64,000 bases of DNA from positions 7,426,001-7,490,000 of the forward strand of contig NZ_CP088014.1 of NCBI RefSeq assembly GCF_021044685.1, in the 5' to 3' direction. The notes beneath the pieces are model-generated. The model was given only the letters and a program-made list of their open reading frames with translations. It was not told the origin of the DNA and ran no database searches. The first letter of the stretch is position 1. Every line of letters begins with the position of its first letter. The position numbers and the translations under genes are program-made. Positions 8,804 to 18,110 of this stretch are shown piece by piece. The stretch comes from Bradyrhizobium daqingense. Its GTDB lineage: Bacteria; Pseudomonadota; Alphaproteobacteria; Rhizobiales; Xanthobacteraceae.

Positions 8804-9706
8804 TCAGGCCGGCGCGCGCTGGCCTCCCCTCACAGCGTCGCTGCGGTAGCGGCTGGTCGAGGTCCGGTAGTACTGCACGCGGATGGCCGCCATGGCCTCG
8901 ATCAATGGTCCCCACGGCGCGGGAAAGCGTTCTTCCGCCATCACCCGGTGCAGCATGCGCGTATGGCCGGCCAGCTCGTCGTTGAGGAACTCCACCACAG
9001 GCATAGCTGGATAGCGCTGCAGCAGCAAGATCACCGCGTTGTCGGCCTCGCCGGCCGACCTGTCCTTGTCGCATCCATGCAGATCGTTCTGCAGACGCCC
9101 TATCGCGGAGATGAGCCGCAGGACCTGGCGAAACGCCGGACGCGCGCGCAAGGTCGCCATATCCAGCCCCCACAGCAAGGACAGGCAACAGAACACGTTC
9201 GCGTAGGCGATCGAATCGATGCCGTTGTGCAGGTACTCAGCGTAGGACCAGCGTTCCGCCGCTACCGCCTGCGCGTGTCCGGCGCGCAGCGCCGCGGAGT
9301 AGCACCGGGTATCGTCGAGAAGCTGAGCATAATCGCGACGATCGTAGGCGAGCGTGGCCAGCGAAGCGCGCAGCACAGCGCAACCCTCGAATCCGGGGAG
9401 CGCGCACGGCACGCCCTGCCCCAGCGCTTGCTCCACCGCGGCGAGCTGTTCCGGCGAGATCAGGCCAAGGTCGTTGCAATCGTCGAGCCAGAACAGCAGC
9501 GCCAGTTCGCGATAGAACGTCACTATCAGCGTTTCGTCCTGCGGATCGCGACCGGTGCGGGCGCTGGTGCCGCGCAGGCTCGGGTGGATGCGCTGCAGGA
9601 TGTACTGGCCGCCCCTGACCGCTTCCACGGCATGCTCGTCGGCGAATCCGGTCAGGGAACGTCCCCACTCCAGCACCTGCTGCACCGCGCGTTCAGTCTG
9701 GATCAT
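8804..9706 (-). CDS. ks: ent-kaurene synthase (class I diterpene synthase)
   Basis: The 300-residue protein is the last gene of the gibberellin operon and converts ent-copalyl diphosphate to ent-kaurene. The aspartate-rich metal site is LDDCND (Asp75, Asp76, Asp79) and the second metal site is the NDLHGCDKD stretch. The length fits the compact bacterial enzyme, which has only the alpha domain. The start ATG overlaps the cps stop as ATGA (9703-9706), showing translational coupling. The high GC content matches its operon partners and exceeds that of the flanking IS-rich DNA. An in-frame upstream extension inside cps was rejected. Confidence 0.93.
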   Translation of the reverse strand: MIQTERAVQQVLEWGRSLTGFADEHAVEAVRGGQYILQRIHPSLRGTSARTGRDPQDETLIVTFYRELALLFWLDDCNDLGLISPEQLAAVEQALGQGVPCALPGFEGCAVLRASLATLAYDRRDYAQLLDDTRCYSAALRAGHAQAVAAERWSYAEYLHNGIDSIAYANVFCCLSLLWGLDMATLRARPAFRQVLRLISAIGRLQNDLHGCDKDRSAGEADNAVILLLQRYPAMPVVEFLNDELAGHTRMLHRVMAEERFPAPWGPLIEAMAAIRVQYYRTSTSRYRSDAVRGGQRAPA

Positions 9707-11253
9707 GGCGCCGCTCCTGCCCCCTCGGCCAGGACGCGCCGCCCCCAACGAAGCGCCAGCCACAACCCGGCGAGTTCGGCCACGCGCACGACCCGAGTGG
9801 GGCAATACAGTTCCTTGCCGATCCACAGCGGCGTCTGCGGCAATCCATGCGCCGCATGGCGGGCGAGCATCCACTCCAGCGCACGCGCCACCACCTGCGC
9901 GATGCGCCGGCGCCCTGTCGCCTCTTCGCTCCCATCCATCACGTGCAACGCAAACAGCGCATAGGCGGTTTCCTCGAACGTGGACCCGCGACCCGCGCCC
10001 CAGCCACCGTCGTCGCGCTGCGCCTGCAGCAGCGCCGCCAGCGCGCGCTCATCTCGCCACTGGGGCTTGCCTTGCGCCAGCGCAGCGACCGCATGCGCGG
10101 TGGGATACAGCCACGAAACGTGCCATTTTTCGTTGTCCCATAGACCGTGCGGGTTGCGATTGGCCTCGACGTACGCGCTGGCGCCCGCGGCGGGCTTTCC
10201 CAACAGTCGCAACGCATGCAGGGCATGAATGTTGGTCGACACCGAGGCATTGCGTTCGCCGGGGAAGGTGACGAACAGCTCGCCGATTTCGAAATGGCGC
10301 AACGCATCGACCGCCGGGTCACGGCCTGCAAGGTGCAGGACGCACAACGCAACGGCGGTGTCGTCCGCATCAGCCGCGAAGTGCAAGGCCGGGCCCAGAC
10401 CGTGCACGCCCAGACGGGCGTCGAGCTGCGCGACGATCACGCGAACCGCCTCCGCGAGCGCGGGATGCGCGAAAAGCCCGGCCAGATGCAGGGTGTACAG
10501 CGACCAGCATGGCTCGAACACATTGATCGGCCAGACGTTGGGAAAGACACCTTCGATGCCGCTGCGCGTCGCCCGCGATGCCATCTGCAGATACGCATCG
10601 GCGCGCCCGACCTGCGGCGTGCTCCCCCGTGTCACGGCCTGGGCACGCCACGCGGCGGTGGCCGCCGGACTGATGCCGATGCTGCCGTCGTCATCCGGGC
10701 ATGCGGTGGTCGGCGACGTCCCCCAGGCTTCCCAGGAGTGTAGCAACGGATGGCCGCTCGGCAACATCGCCACCGCCCCCAGCTTGACCAGGCACGCTTG
10801 CCGCAATGGCAACAGCGCAGGATGGCGCGGAAACGCTACGCCACCCAGCAAGGATGCGGCCTCACCGCAAAACTGCGGCAGGATCAGCTCCGCGCCGATC
10901 GGCGCGTCTTCTGGCACCGCATGTGCGTAGGGATCGGGCTGGCGCTGGAGGAACCTCGTTGCAGTCTGGACTGCGTCCGCAGCTCCGGGAAGAGGATCGG
11001 CACGCTGCAATGCCAGTAACGCCGCCCACGTGGGCGCATGGCGGAACAGCGGGAAGTCCGCGCTTCCCCATCCGCCGTCGGCCTGTTGCTGCGCGATGAG
11101 CCACGCGTATGCGTCCTGCCGACCGGTGACGTTGCCGTGGAAGCGCAGCGCCTGCGCCGTGTCGTAGACGGACGGACCGACGCTGCCGCCATCGCTCATT
11201 TCGCTCAGCAGGCGGCGCAATTCGGAAAGGATATGTTCGGACAGCGCGTTCAC
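9703..11253 (-). CDS. cps: ent-copalyl diphosphate synthase (class II diterpene cyclase)
   Basis: This enzyme cyclises GGPP to ent-copalyl diphosphate by protonation. The DxDD motif is present as DADD (residues 295-298). QQADGGWGSADFPL and QRDDGGWGAG are the QW-like repeats of the beta/gamma domains. From the GTG at 11253 the protein has 516 residues, the usual size of the rhizobial enzyme. The frame stays open far upstream but the extra residues are arginine-rich and unlike the family. It overlaps ks by 4 bp and is separated from ggps by about 140 bp, the longest gap in this half of the operon. Confidence 0.93.
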   Translation of the reverse strand: MNALSEHILSELRRLLSEMSDGGSVGPSVYDTAQALRFHGNVTGRQDAYAWLIAQQQADGGWGSADFPLFRHAPTWAALLALQRADPLPGAADAVQTATRFLQRQPDPYAHAVPEDAPIGAELILPQFCGEAASLLGGVAFPRHPALLPLRQACLVKLGAVAMLPSGHPLLHSWEAWGTSPTTACPDDDGSIGISPAATAAWRAQAVTRGSTPQVGRADAYLQMASRATRSGIEGVFPNVWPINVFEPCWSLYTLHLAGLFAHPALAEAVRVIVAQLDARLGVHGLGPALHFAADADDTAVALCVLHLAGRDPAVDALRHFEIGELFVTFPGERNASVSTNIHALHALRLLGKPAAGASAYVEANRNPHGLWDNEKWHVSWLYPTAHAVAALAQGKPQWRDERALAALLQAQRDDGGWGAGRGSTFEETAYALFALHVMDGSEEATGRRRIAQVVARALEWMLARHAAHGLPQTPLWIGKELYCPTRVVRVAELAGLWLALRWGRRVLAEGAGAAP

Positions 11254-11395
11254 GCGGGATGTTCCGTTTGCAGAAACGTGCGCCGCGGCGGGCAACCGCT
11301 GCGATCGGCGCCGCGGACTCGGACACAGTGCAGGATGCACTCTGCCGCCGGCCGATCGCAGCGGCACAGGGGCGACTCGATGCGGACGGGCGCGC

Positions 11396-12403
11396 TCATG
11401 CGCGTGGCGCGTGTTTGAACAGATACGCGTTGGCCCACTGTATGAGTTGCGCCAACCGTTCCGCACGCGGCCCCAGCGGCGCGATGGCCTCGCCGGCATC
11501 GCGCAACAGATCCAGCGCGAACTGGCGTGCTTCCTGCAGTCCCATGATCGACGCGCAGGTCGGCTTCTGCGCCGCCGCGTCCTTGCCGGGGGTCTTGCCC
11601 AGCGCCGCGGTATCCGCTGTCACGTCGAGAATGTCGTCGATCACCTGTAACGCCAGGCCGAAACAGGCGCTGTAGTGATCCAGCGCACAGTAAAGTGCAG
11701 CGTGCGCGGCATTCACGCCGACAGCGCATAGCGCGCCCATGCGAACGGACGCGCGCACTAGCGCTCCGCTCTTCATCCGGTGCATCGCCACGATCCTGTC
11801 CAGCTCGACGTGCTTTCCAACCAGCGACAGATCTATGGCCTGCCCGCCTGCGGCCCCCTCGGCGGACACCGCCTGCGCCAGTTCGCGCACGAGCGCGATA
11901 GGGGTGTCGCCCGGCGCATTCAGGCTCGCCAGGGTCAGGAAGGCGTGCGCCTGCAGCGCATCGCCGACCAGGATCGCGGTGGCTTCGCCGAACTTGACGT
12001 GCACGGTCGGAAGGCCGCGGCGAAGCACGTCGTCGTCCATCGCGGGCAGATCGTCGTGGACCAACGTACAGGCGTGCATCATCTCGATGGCGGCACCGAC
12101 GTCATCGAGCATGTGCGCCGGCGTGTCGGCCAGTGCGCCGGCAGCCAAACAGAGCAAGGCGCGGGTGCGCTTGCCGCCATGCAAGGTGGCGTAGCGCATC
12201 GCCGCCATCAGCTCGGTCTCACCGTCGTCTTCGGCGCAGAGAAGACGCGCCAGCGCCTCTTCGACCCGCTTTGCGCCGTCCTGCATCCAGATCTCGGGCA
12301 GCAGCCTGCCGGATGCGCCGCGCGCCTGCGCGCCCAATATGCCGTTCGCGGAAACGCCAGCTCGGTCGTCGTGTGGCGTGGAACCAGTCTGCATGTTGTT
12401 CAT
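11396..12403 (-). CDS. ggps: geranylgeranyl diphosphate synthase
   Basis: This trans-prenyltransferase supplies GGPP for the diterpene cyclases. The first aspartate-rich motif is DDLPAMDDD (from residue 117) and the second is DDILD. GGKRTRALL and the MHRMKSGALVRAS region are also typical. The product has 335 residues from ATG 12403, with a less conserved N-terminal extension of about 40 residues, so an internal start is possible. A gap of about 145 bp separates it from cyp117 upstream. Its presence makes the operon independent of the host chromosome's GGPP supply. Confidence 0.92.
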   Translation of the reverse strand: MNNMQTGSTPHDDRAGVSANGILGAQARGASGRLLPEIWMQDGAKRVEEALARLLCAEDDGETELMAAMRYATLHGGKRTRALLCLAAGALADTPAHMLDDVGAAIEMMHACTLVHDDLPAMDDDVLRRGLPTVHVKFGEATAILVGDALQAHAFLTLASLNAPGDTPIALVRELAQAVSAEGAAGGQAIDLSLVGKHVELDRIVAMHRMKSGALVRASVRMGALCAVGVNAAHAALYCALDHYSACFGLALQVIDDILDVTADTAALGKTPGKDAAAQKPTCASIMGLQEARQFALDLLRDAGEAIAPLGPRAERLAQLIQWANAYLFKHAPRA

Positions 12404-12548
12404 GTCCTTGTACCTGCCAGGAGACGGCCACGGCGAGCGGCGAGCCGCCGCGGTGTTGCCGGCCTCGCACCGAGCGCGCGCGCCGAGTGCAGCAATGCCG
12501 CGCGTCGCCGGCGCCGCTGCCTCACCACACGGGGCATGCGATGCCAGC

Positions 12549-13892
12549 TCATGAGAATCCGATGCGGATAGTCATGGACGGATGTGCGGTCGGGTAATAG
12601 CGCCGGCCTTTTTCGACGCCGCTCAGCAACCGCGGCCGCACCCCGGCCTCGTGCATGGTCAGCGCCAAGGCGATACAGAACTGCACCAGTTCCAGCCATA
12701 CCAGGTGGTAGCCCATGCAGAAGTGTGGGCCGGTACCGAACTGCAGCATGTCCACCGGCCGGATCGGCTCGGTGCGTTGAAGCCACCGCGCCAGCCGAAA
12801 CTGATCAGGCGCCTCGTGCAGCAGCGCCGAGGTCGAGAAATGCAGCAGCGGGATGCACAGATCGGTGCCCGTAGGAATGCGCTGTTGGCCGAGTCGCAAT
12901 TCACGCAGTGCGCGACGCACTAGGAGCGGCGTCGCCGGATGCACGCGCAGCGTCTCGCGGAACAGCGCCTCGGCGACCGGACACTGCGCCAGGTCCGCGT
13001 GCCGAGTCGGCACCGCGCCTACGCGTTGCGCCTCCTCGACCAGGGCGTCCCACAGCCCAGGCTGCCGCGCTAGCTCGATCACCATCCAGGCCATCGTCGA
13101 GGCGGTGGTGTCGTGACCACCAAGCAGCAGCAAGCGAATATTGGCGACCAGGACGTCATCGGAAAGCGCATCGTCGCTGCGATCGAAGGCGCTCACCATG
13201 TCGTTGATCAACCCGGTGCGCGAGGCATGTTCGCGCGCGGCGCGGACGAACTCGCGCAACCGCGCATCGATCCAGTCGCGGGCGGCGCGGCCCCGCCGCA
13301 AGGGCAGTCCGGGCAGGTCGACCGGGGGCGCGACGATCAACTGCAGCAGTTGCCGGTACTTGCGATGCCATCCCGGCAGGTCCTGCGCGGGGATTCCCAT
13401 GAGACTGAAGATGAGCTTGAGCATTAGATCGCCGGTTTCGCGCAGGATGGTGACGTCGCCCCGTTCCCGCCACCTCTGCACGCGCGCCCGGATGACGGGC
13501 GCGAACAGCTCGCCGATGCCGGCCAGGGTCAGCCCCTTGGGCAGAAGCGCCGCCTGGATCGCATCGCGCGCCTGCCGGTGCGCGATGCCGTCCTGGGCGA
13601 CCAACGTTCCGCCAAACAATTCGGGCGCGATGTCTTCGATCAGCGCCGAGGACACGTCCTTGTGCCGGAGCAGTGAGAGAGCATCCGGATCCAGACTGGT
13701 CATCAGGTGTCCGGCAGGGCCGAAATCTAGCCAGAAGTGGCTGCCCAGCGTCCGTTCCGCACGCCGCAGCAGGCGCGGCAGGTCGCAGACGACGGCGGGA
13801 AGATGCCCGACCAAGGGAAAAGCGCCGGGCACGACCGGGATGTCGTGCCGCAGCCGATGCCGACGGTTCAGCGGGTTGAGCAGCATGTCCAT
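12549..13892 (-). CDS. cyp117: cytochrome P450 CYP117 (ent-kaurene oxidation step)
   Basis: The haem-binding loop is FGTGPHFCMGYHL, the I-helix has LLLGGHDTTAS, and the K-helix has ETLR. In studied rhizobial operons this P450 oxidises ent-kaurene to ent-kaurenoic acid. The ATG at 13892 overlaps the sdr stop by one base (TGATG), which was used to choose the start; the protein then has 447 residues. A long in-frame upstream extension lies entirely within sdr and was rejected. The final residues (HPSMTIRIGFS) look complete. Confidence 0.93.
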   Translation of the reverse strand: MDMLLNPLNRRHRLRHDIPVVPGAFPLVGHLPAVVCDLPRLLRRAERTLGSHFWLDFGPAGHLMTSLDPDALSLLRHKDVSSALIEDIAPELFGGTLVAQDGIAHRQARDAIQAALLPKGLTLAGIGELFAPVIRARVQRWRERGDVTILRETGDLMLKLIFSLMGIPAQDLPGWHRKYRQLLQLIVAPPVDLPGLPLRRGRAARDWIDARLREFVRAAREHASRTGLINDMVSAFDRSDDALSDDVLVANIRLLLLGGHDTTASTMAWMVIELARQPGLWDALVEEAQRVGAVPTRHADLAQCPVAEALFRETLRVHPATPLLVRRALRELRLGQQRIPTGTDLCIPLLHFSTSALLHEAPDQFRLARWLQRTEPIRPVDMLQFGTGPHFCMGYHLVWLELVQFCIALALTMHEAGVRPRLLSGVEKGRRYYPTAHPSMTIRIGFS

Positions 13893-14737
13893 CAGCAGCG
13901 CGGCGCCGCGTCCGCTTCTGCGGTCTCGCCGGCAGGCCGCGCGGCGCGGCTGTTGCCACCGTCGGCGTATGTCGGCACATGCGCCAGCATGCCGCCGTCG
14001 ATGCACACGACCTGGCCAGTGATGAACGCAGCATCGTCGGAGAGCAGGAACGCCACCAGCGCGGCCACGTCCTCGGGGCGGCCGATGCGCGGCAGGAGCT
14101 GGTGACGGCGCAGATGGGTTTGCATGCACGCGTCCAGCTTGGCGAGGAGTCGCTCGGTCATGATGAGACCCGGCGCAACCGCATTGCAGCGGATCTGCGC
14201 ATGACCGTACTGGGTGGCAAGTGAGGACGACAGCATGTTCATCGCCGCCTTCGACGCGGCGTAGGATGTCAGTGCGGTATCACCACTGAGCCCCTGGCAC
14301 GACGACATGTTGACGATCGCGCCACCGCCGCGGGCGATCATCCGGGGGATGGCCTGCCGGCAGCAGAGCAACGTGCCACGCAGATTGGTCGCCATGGTCT
14401 GATCCCAGACCGCTAGCTCCAGCTCGAGGATCGCGCGGTCGCGCGGGGTCAGATGCATCGCGCTCGCGTTGTTCACCAGCAGGTCGACCCCGCCGAAGTG
14501 CCGCTCCGCCGTCTCGAACAGCGCTGCCACCGCCTGCGCATCGGCGATGTCGATCGCCAGGGCGAGCGCGTGGCCCGCTTCGGCCGCGATCTGCGCGGTG
14601 CAGGCGATAGCCGCCGAGCCATCAATGTCGGCCACCACCACTCTGCCGCCCTCGCGCGCGATGGCGAGGGCGCATGCCTTGCCGATGCCGGCGCCGGCGC
14701 CGGTCACCACGGCCACTTTGCCTTCAAACCGTCCCAT
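13892..14737 (-). CDS. sdr: short-chain dehydrogenase/reductase of gibberellin operon
   Basis: The NAD(P)-binding motif TGAGAGIG lies at residues 12-19, NNAS near residue 90, and the catalytic Ser...YAASK further on, so all parts of a classical SDR are present. In characterised rhizobial operons the SDR completes oxidation of GA12-aldehyde to GA12. The 281 residues include about 25 extra at the C-terminus. It starts 4 bp after the ferredoxin stop and overlaps cyp117 by one base. Confidence 0.92.
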   Translation of the reverse strand: MGRFEGKVAVVTGAGAGIGKACALAIAREGGRVVVADIDGSAAIACTAQIAAEAGHALALAIDIADAQAVAALFETAERHFGGVDLLVNNASAMHLTPRDRAILELELAVWDQTMATNLRGTLLCCRQAIPRMIARGGGAIVNMSSCQGLSGDTALTSYAASKAAMNMLSSSLATQYGHAQIRCNAVAPGLIMTERLLAKLDACMQTHLRRHQLLPRIGRPEDVAALVAFLLSDDAAFITGQVVCIDGGMLAHVPTYADGGNSRAARPAGETAEADAAPRC

Positions 14738-14741
14738 CGTG

Positions 14742-15032
14742 TCATCCTAGATTGTGCTGGTCTTTCGCGGCATGCCGCTCGGCCTCCGCTGGAGAAGGCG
14801 CAGGGTCGGCGCTGGCGGGCTCGCCATCGCCAGCGTCGCTTTCGATGACCCGAATGGCGGCGACCGGGCACTGGCTGGCCGCGAGCCGCACGGCGGCGTG
14901 CAGCGCATGCGGGACCGTCGCCACGCACACTTCGGCCACGCCGTCCGGTTCGCGCTGGCGAAAGGTGCCCGGCAGCGTCAGCACGCACTGCCCGCTGGTT
15001 CCGCACAGATCCTGGTCGACCATGACGCGCAT
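14742..15032 (-). CDS. fd: small ferredoxin partner of the operon P450s
   Basis: The 96-residue protein begins MRVMVDQDLCGTSGQC, where the second and third cysteine positions (CxxxxxC) leave room for a 3Fe-4S cluster, and a later CPVAA supplies the last ligand. This layout is that of P450-type ferredoxins. It would pass electrons to CYP112, CYP114 or CYP117. Its ATG lies one base after the cyp114 stop (TGAGATG). The C-terminal 25 residues are acidic and probably disordered. Confidence 0.9.
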   Translation of the reverse strand: MRVMVDQDLCGTSGQCVLTLPGTFRQREPDGVAEVCVATVPHALHAAVRLAASQCPVAAIRVIESDAGDGEPASADPAPSPAEAERHAAKDQHNLG

Positions 15033-15033
15033 C

Positions 15034-16323
15034 TCAGCTCCCCTGCGCATGCAGCCGCACCGGCAGCGCGCGGAACGTCCGAAGGAACGCCGAGGGCTCC
15101 CGGGTCGGCTGCCCGGCAAATGCCAGCGTGGGGAAGCGGGCCTGGATCCGCGGCAGGCTCTCGGCCAACTGCACCCGGGCCAGTTGCGCACCGAGGCAGA
15201 AGTGAATGCCGTGGCCGAAGCTCAGCATGATCTTCCCGTCGGTCGACATGCCTGGACTGGTGCCGTAGAACCGCGCGGGATCGAAGCGATCGGGATCGGC
15301 GAAGGCGTCCGGGTCGCGATTGCCGGACGCGATCAGCACGCGCACGTCCGCGTTCTTCGGAATCACCACGCCGCCCAGTTCGATGTCGCGCTGGGCGATA
15401 CGCGGGATGGAGCTGAACATAACGGGCGCGTCGCAGCGCAGGACTTCTTCGACGAATGCCTTCACCCCCACGGCGTCTCCCTGCAGCCAGTGCCGCTGTT
15501 CGGGATACGCCAGCATCGCCAGGACCGCATGGTCGATGCTCGCAGCAGTGGTGACGAAACCGCCCAGCAGCATGCCCCACAGCATGCTGATCAACTCCGC
15601 ATCCGACAGTGTGTCGGCATCGTCGTCATGTGCGCCGACCAGCATCGACACGATGTCGCGGCGGGGATCGGTGCGCTTGCGCTGTATGAGGTCGCCGAAG
15701 TAGGCCCGCACCCTGGCGCTGGCCACGTCCGCCGCGGCGAGCTGGGGATCGCTGGCGTGTGGGCCCAGGCCTTCCAGAATGGCGCCGATGCCGGCAGCGA
15801 GCTCGAACATGTCGTCTTGGGGCATGCCGAACAGTTCGGCGAAAACCAGCATGGGCAAGGCCAGCGCGAATTCCCGATGCAGGTCCACCGGCTCCCCGCG
15901 CTCCAGCGCGGGCGTTATGCCGTCCAGGCGCGCTGCGACGATGCGCGCGATGCTCGGCCGCAGGTTGTCGATCTGGCCCATGGTGAAATCGCGCGAGATC
16001 AGCCGGCGCAGACGCGTATGCGTCGGTGGGTCCTTCATCGCTAGCGTGGACGCCAACAGATTGAGCGACGGGCTGGTCGCCGCACGCGAGAAATAGCGCG
16101 CCAGTTCGCCGGGCGCCGGACCCCGAAACGCATCGCCCGTGGCCTTGAGCGCCCAGTAGATGTCGGCGTGGCGGCTCAACAAAAAGAGGCCCGACGCCGC
16201 GCGATGCACCGGATCGTGCTCGCGCAACCATCGCATGAACGGATACGGGTCGTGGATGCACGCTGGCGACGCCAGTTCGGCGAAGGCGTCCCGGCATGCT
16301 GCCGTGGTTTCTTGCACGTCCAT
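15034..16323 (-). CDS. cyp114: cytochrome P450 CYP114
   Basis: The haem loop is FGHGIHFCLGAQLARVQL and the I-helix has LLGGFVTTAAS; the ETLR-equivalent is EEVLR. In the rhizobial pathway CYP114, with the ferredoxin, carries out ring contraction from ent-kaurenoic acid to GA12-aldehyde. From ATG 16323 the protein has 429 residues. An upstream extension of the frame overlaps cyp112 and lacks P450 character. The I-helix lacks the usual acid-Thr pair (GGFVTT), which may suit an unusual reaction. Confidence 0.92.
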   Translation of the reverse strand: MDVQETTAACRDAFAELASPACIHDPYPFMRWLREHDPVHRAASGLFLLSRHADIYWALKATGDAFRGPAPGELARYFSRAATSPSLNLLASTLAMKDPPTHTRLRRLISRDFTMGQIDNLRPSIARIVAARLDGITPALERGEPVDLHREFALALPMLVFAELFGMPQDDMFELAAGIGAILEGLGPHASDPQLAAADVASARVRAYFGDLIQRKRTDPRRDIVSMLVGAHDDDADTLSDAELISMLWGMLLGGFVTTAASIDHAVLAMLAYPEQRHWLQGDAVGVKAFVEEVLRCDAPVMFSSIPRIAQRDIELGGVVIPKNADVRVLIASGNRDPDAFADPDRFDPARFYGTSPGMSTDGKIMLSFGHGIHFCLGAQLARVQLAESLPRIQARFPTLAFAGQPTREPSAFLRTFRALPVRLHAQGS

Positions 16324-16406
16324 CCTGGTTACCTGTTGGCGGGCTGATCTGACCGGCGCGCGGCAGATTCCGGAGAAGATCGAGATCGCCCGTGGCGTCC
16401 GCGACA

Positions 16407-17612
16407 TCACCAGAGCACCGGGAACTGCTCGAACCCGCCCGTGATGATCTCCTTGCGCAACTTCAGTTGTTCCGGCGCCACGGCCAGGCGCAGCGCGGGA
16501 AGGCGCTGGAAGATCGAACCGAACACCACCTTGAGCTCCAGCCTGGCCAGCGCCACGCCGATGCACGCGTGCGGCCCGTAGGAAAAAGCCAGGTGCGGCT
16601 TTTCCTGGCGTTCGATATCGAAGATTTCCGGGTCGTCGAAATGGTGCGGATCGAACGACGTTGCCGGCAGGCCGACCAGCACCTTGCTCTCCGCGGGAAT
16701 ATGCTCGCCCGCGATGGTCACGTCGGTCCTCGGATAGCGCATGATGCCATCCCAGCCCGCGCCCGGCGGGTACATGCGCAGGATTTCCTCTACCGCCTTG
16801 TCGACCAGGGACGGATCGCCGACCAGGCGTTCGCGCTGTTGCGGATGGCGGAACATGGCTAGCAGGCCGAATTCGATCTGTGCGACGGTGCTCTCGTGCC
16901 CCGCCACCAGCATGCCCGCCGCCAGGCCAACCGCCTCTTCCTCGCTCGCCTTGCCCTGGTCGACCGCAGCGAGCAGATCCGTCAGCAGGTTGTCGTCCGG
17001 ATCCTGGCGCTTGTCGCGCATCTTGCCGCGAATGTAGGCGCGCAGTTCTTCCCAGGCCAGGCGGGACGCGCTGCGCGGGCCGCTTTCATGCTGGTGCGTC
17101 ATCACCTCATCGGACAGCCCGGCGAAAAAGGCGTGATCCTCGTAGAGCACGCCCATCAGCGCGCTGATGACCATGGCCGGAAGCGGAAAGGAGAGGTGGC
17201 GCCGCAGGTCGGCGGGCTGGGGCTGGGCCGCCAGCGTCTCGAACAAGTGCGCGGCGATCGCTTCGACCTGCGGCACGAGCAGCTTCACCCTGCGGTTACT
17301 GAAGGCCGGCGCCACGATCGCGCGTAGCCGGGCATGCTCGCGCCCCTCGTGCGAGACCAGCCACCCCGGCGAACCGAGAATCACCGAATCCGGGGTGAAT
17401 GCCGCCGGCGGCATTCCCGCGGGCCGGAACGCCGCGTCGGACAGCACCGCCTTGGCCTCGTCATAGCCTGTCACCCACCAGCCTTCGTGCCCGGAGGGGA
17501 AGCGCACGCGGTGGATCGGACCGCTGGCGCGTAGCGCCAACATCTCGGGCGAGGGCTCGATGTGATCGACGCGCCACATCGGCAGCGTCGGCAAGGGTTG
17601 TTGTTCGGACAT
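16407..17612 (-). CDS. cyp112: cytochrome P450 CYP112 (C-20 oxidase step)
   Basis: The protein has 401 residues with a haem loop FSYGPHACIGVALARLEL, an I-helix AGHEST, and EEILR. In the bacterial route this P450 removes C-20 of GA12 to give GA9. An ATG at 17612 with a GAGAGTGAAG ribosome binding sequence upstream sets the start. It is the first intact gene of the operon; 16 bp upstream lies the stop of the cyp115 remnant, so the original operon began with cyp115. Confidence 0.92.
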   Translation of the reverse strand: MSEQQPLPTLPMWRVDHIEPSPEMLALRASGPIHRVRFPSGHEGWWVTGYDEAKAVLSDAAFRPAGMPPAAFTPDSVILGSPGWLVSHEGREHARLRAIVAPAFSNRRVKLLVPQVEAIAAHLFETLAAQPQPADLRRHLSFPLPAMVISALMGVLYEDHAFFAGLSDEVMTHQHESGPRSASRLAWEELRAYIRGKMRDKRQDPDDNLLTDLLAAVDQGKASEEEAVGLAAGMLVAGHESTVAQIEFGLLAMFRHPQQRERLVGDPSLVDKAVEEILRMYPPGAGWDGIMRYPRTDVTIAGEHIPAESKVLVGLPATSFDPHHFDDPEIFDIERQEKPHLAFSYGPHACIGVALARLELKVVFGSIFQRLPALRLAVAPEQLKLRKEIITGGFEQFPVLW

Positions 17613-17628
17613 GGTGGCACTTCACTCT

Positions 17629-18015
17629 CTAAGCGATGGAAGGGCGGAAGGTGACCGGCAGGCGCTGCGGGCAGCGAATGACGTAAGACGGCATGTAGAC
17701 GACGTCCTCCGCGGCGATGGTCAGCGCCAGATGCTCCAGCCGCACGAACAGCGCGGGGAAGGCGCAGCCCAATTCTAGACGCGCCAGCGCTGCGCCCAGG
17801 CAGAAATGCGGCCCCTGGCCGAACGACAGGTGCGGGTTGCGCCGCCGGGTGACATCGAACCTGTCGGCATCGCCATAGATCGACTGACCGTACGGATTGG
17901 TGAAGGAGGTTCGACCGTGCCCCCGATGTGTCCGCCAATATAGCCTCCGGACCAGTCCCACACCGTGAACAGAGCAAATCGCGTGCCGAAGTGAATTCGC
18001 AGGCTCAGCAGGCAC
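17629..18015 (-). pseudogene. cyp115: cyp115 C-terminal remnant fused to an outer-membrane protein segment
   Basis: The last 80 residues (from DADRFDV) are the C-terminal end of a P450, with the haem loop FGQGPHFCLGAALARLEL followed by a normal C-terminus. This fits CYP115, the GA 3-oxidase that heads some rhizobial gibberellin operons. Everything before it has been replaced by about 145 bp matching the promoter and 5' coding part of the beta-barrel gene at 58.45 kb: RTSFTNPYGQSIYG here versus RTSFSNPYGPSIYG there. The join keeps a frame from a GTG at 18015, but such a protein would lack the P450 fold. The loss predicts GA9 rather than GA4 as the operon's end product. Confidence 0.85.
17871..18015 (-). 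repeat. partial copy of outer-membrane protein gene 5' region
   Basis: Read on the minus strand, this segment matches two blocks of 58.25-58.66 kb on the plus strand: about 50 bp upstream of that gene (CCTGCGAATTCACTTCGGCACGCGA) and then coding sequence from TGGTCCGGAGGCTATATTGG. Roughly 240 bp present at 58.3-58.55 kb are missing here. It forms the upstream flank of the cyp115 stump. Confidence 0.85.
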
Positions 18016-18110
18016 TACATAGCTGCGCGTAGTGTCAGGTTTCTGGCATTCAGTCTCAATGCCGACAACGGGCGCAGCAAGTGCCCGACAAAGGCCTGCT
18101 CTCGCGCTGA

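Noticed and set aside
8315..9964. 549-codon plus-strand frame opposite the kaurene synthase gene
   Set aside because: It is antisense to a well-identified enzyme and to an IS3 remnant. Its composition (Arg/Ala/Ser-rich) is typical of shadow frames in GC-rich DNA.
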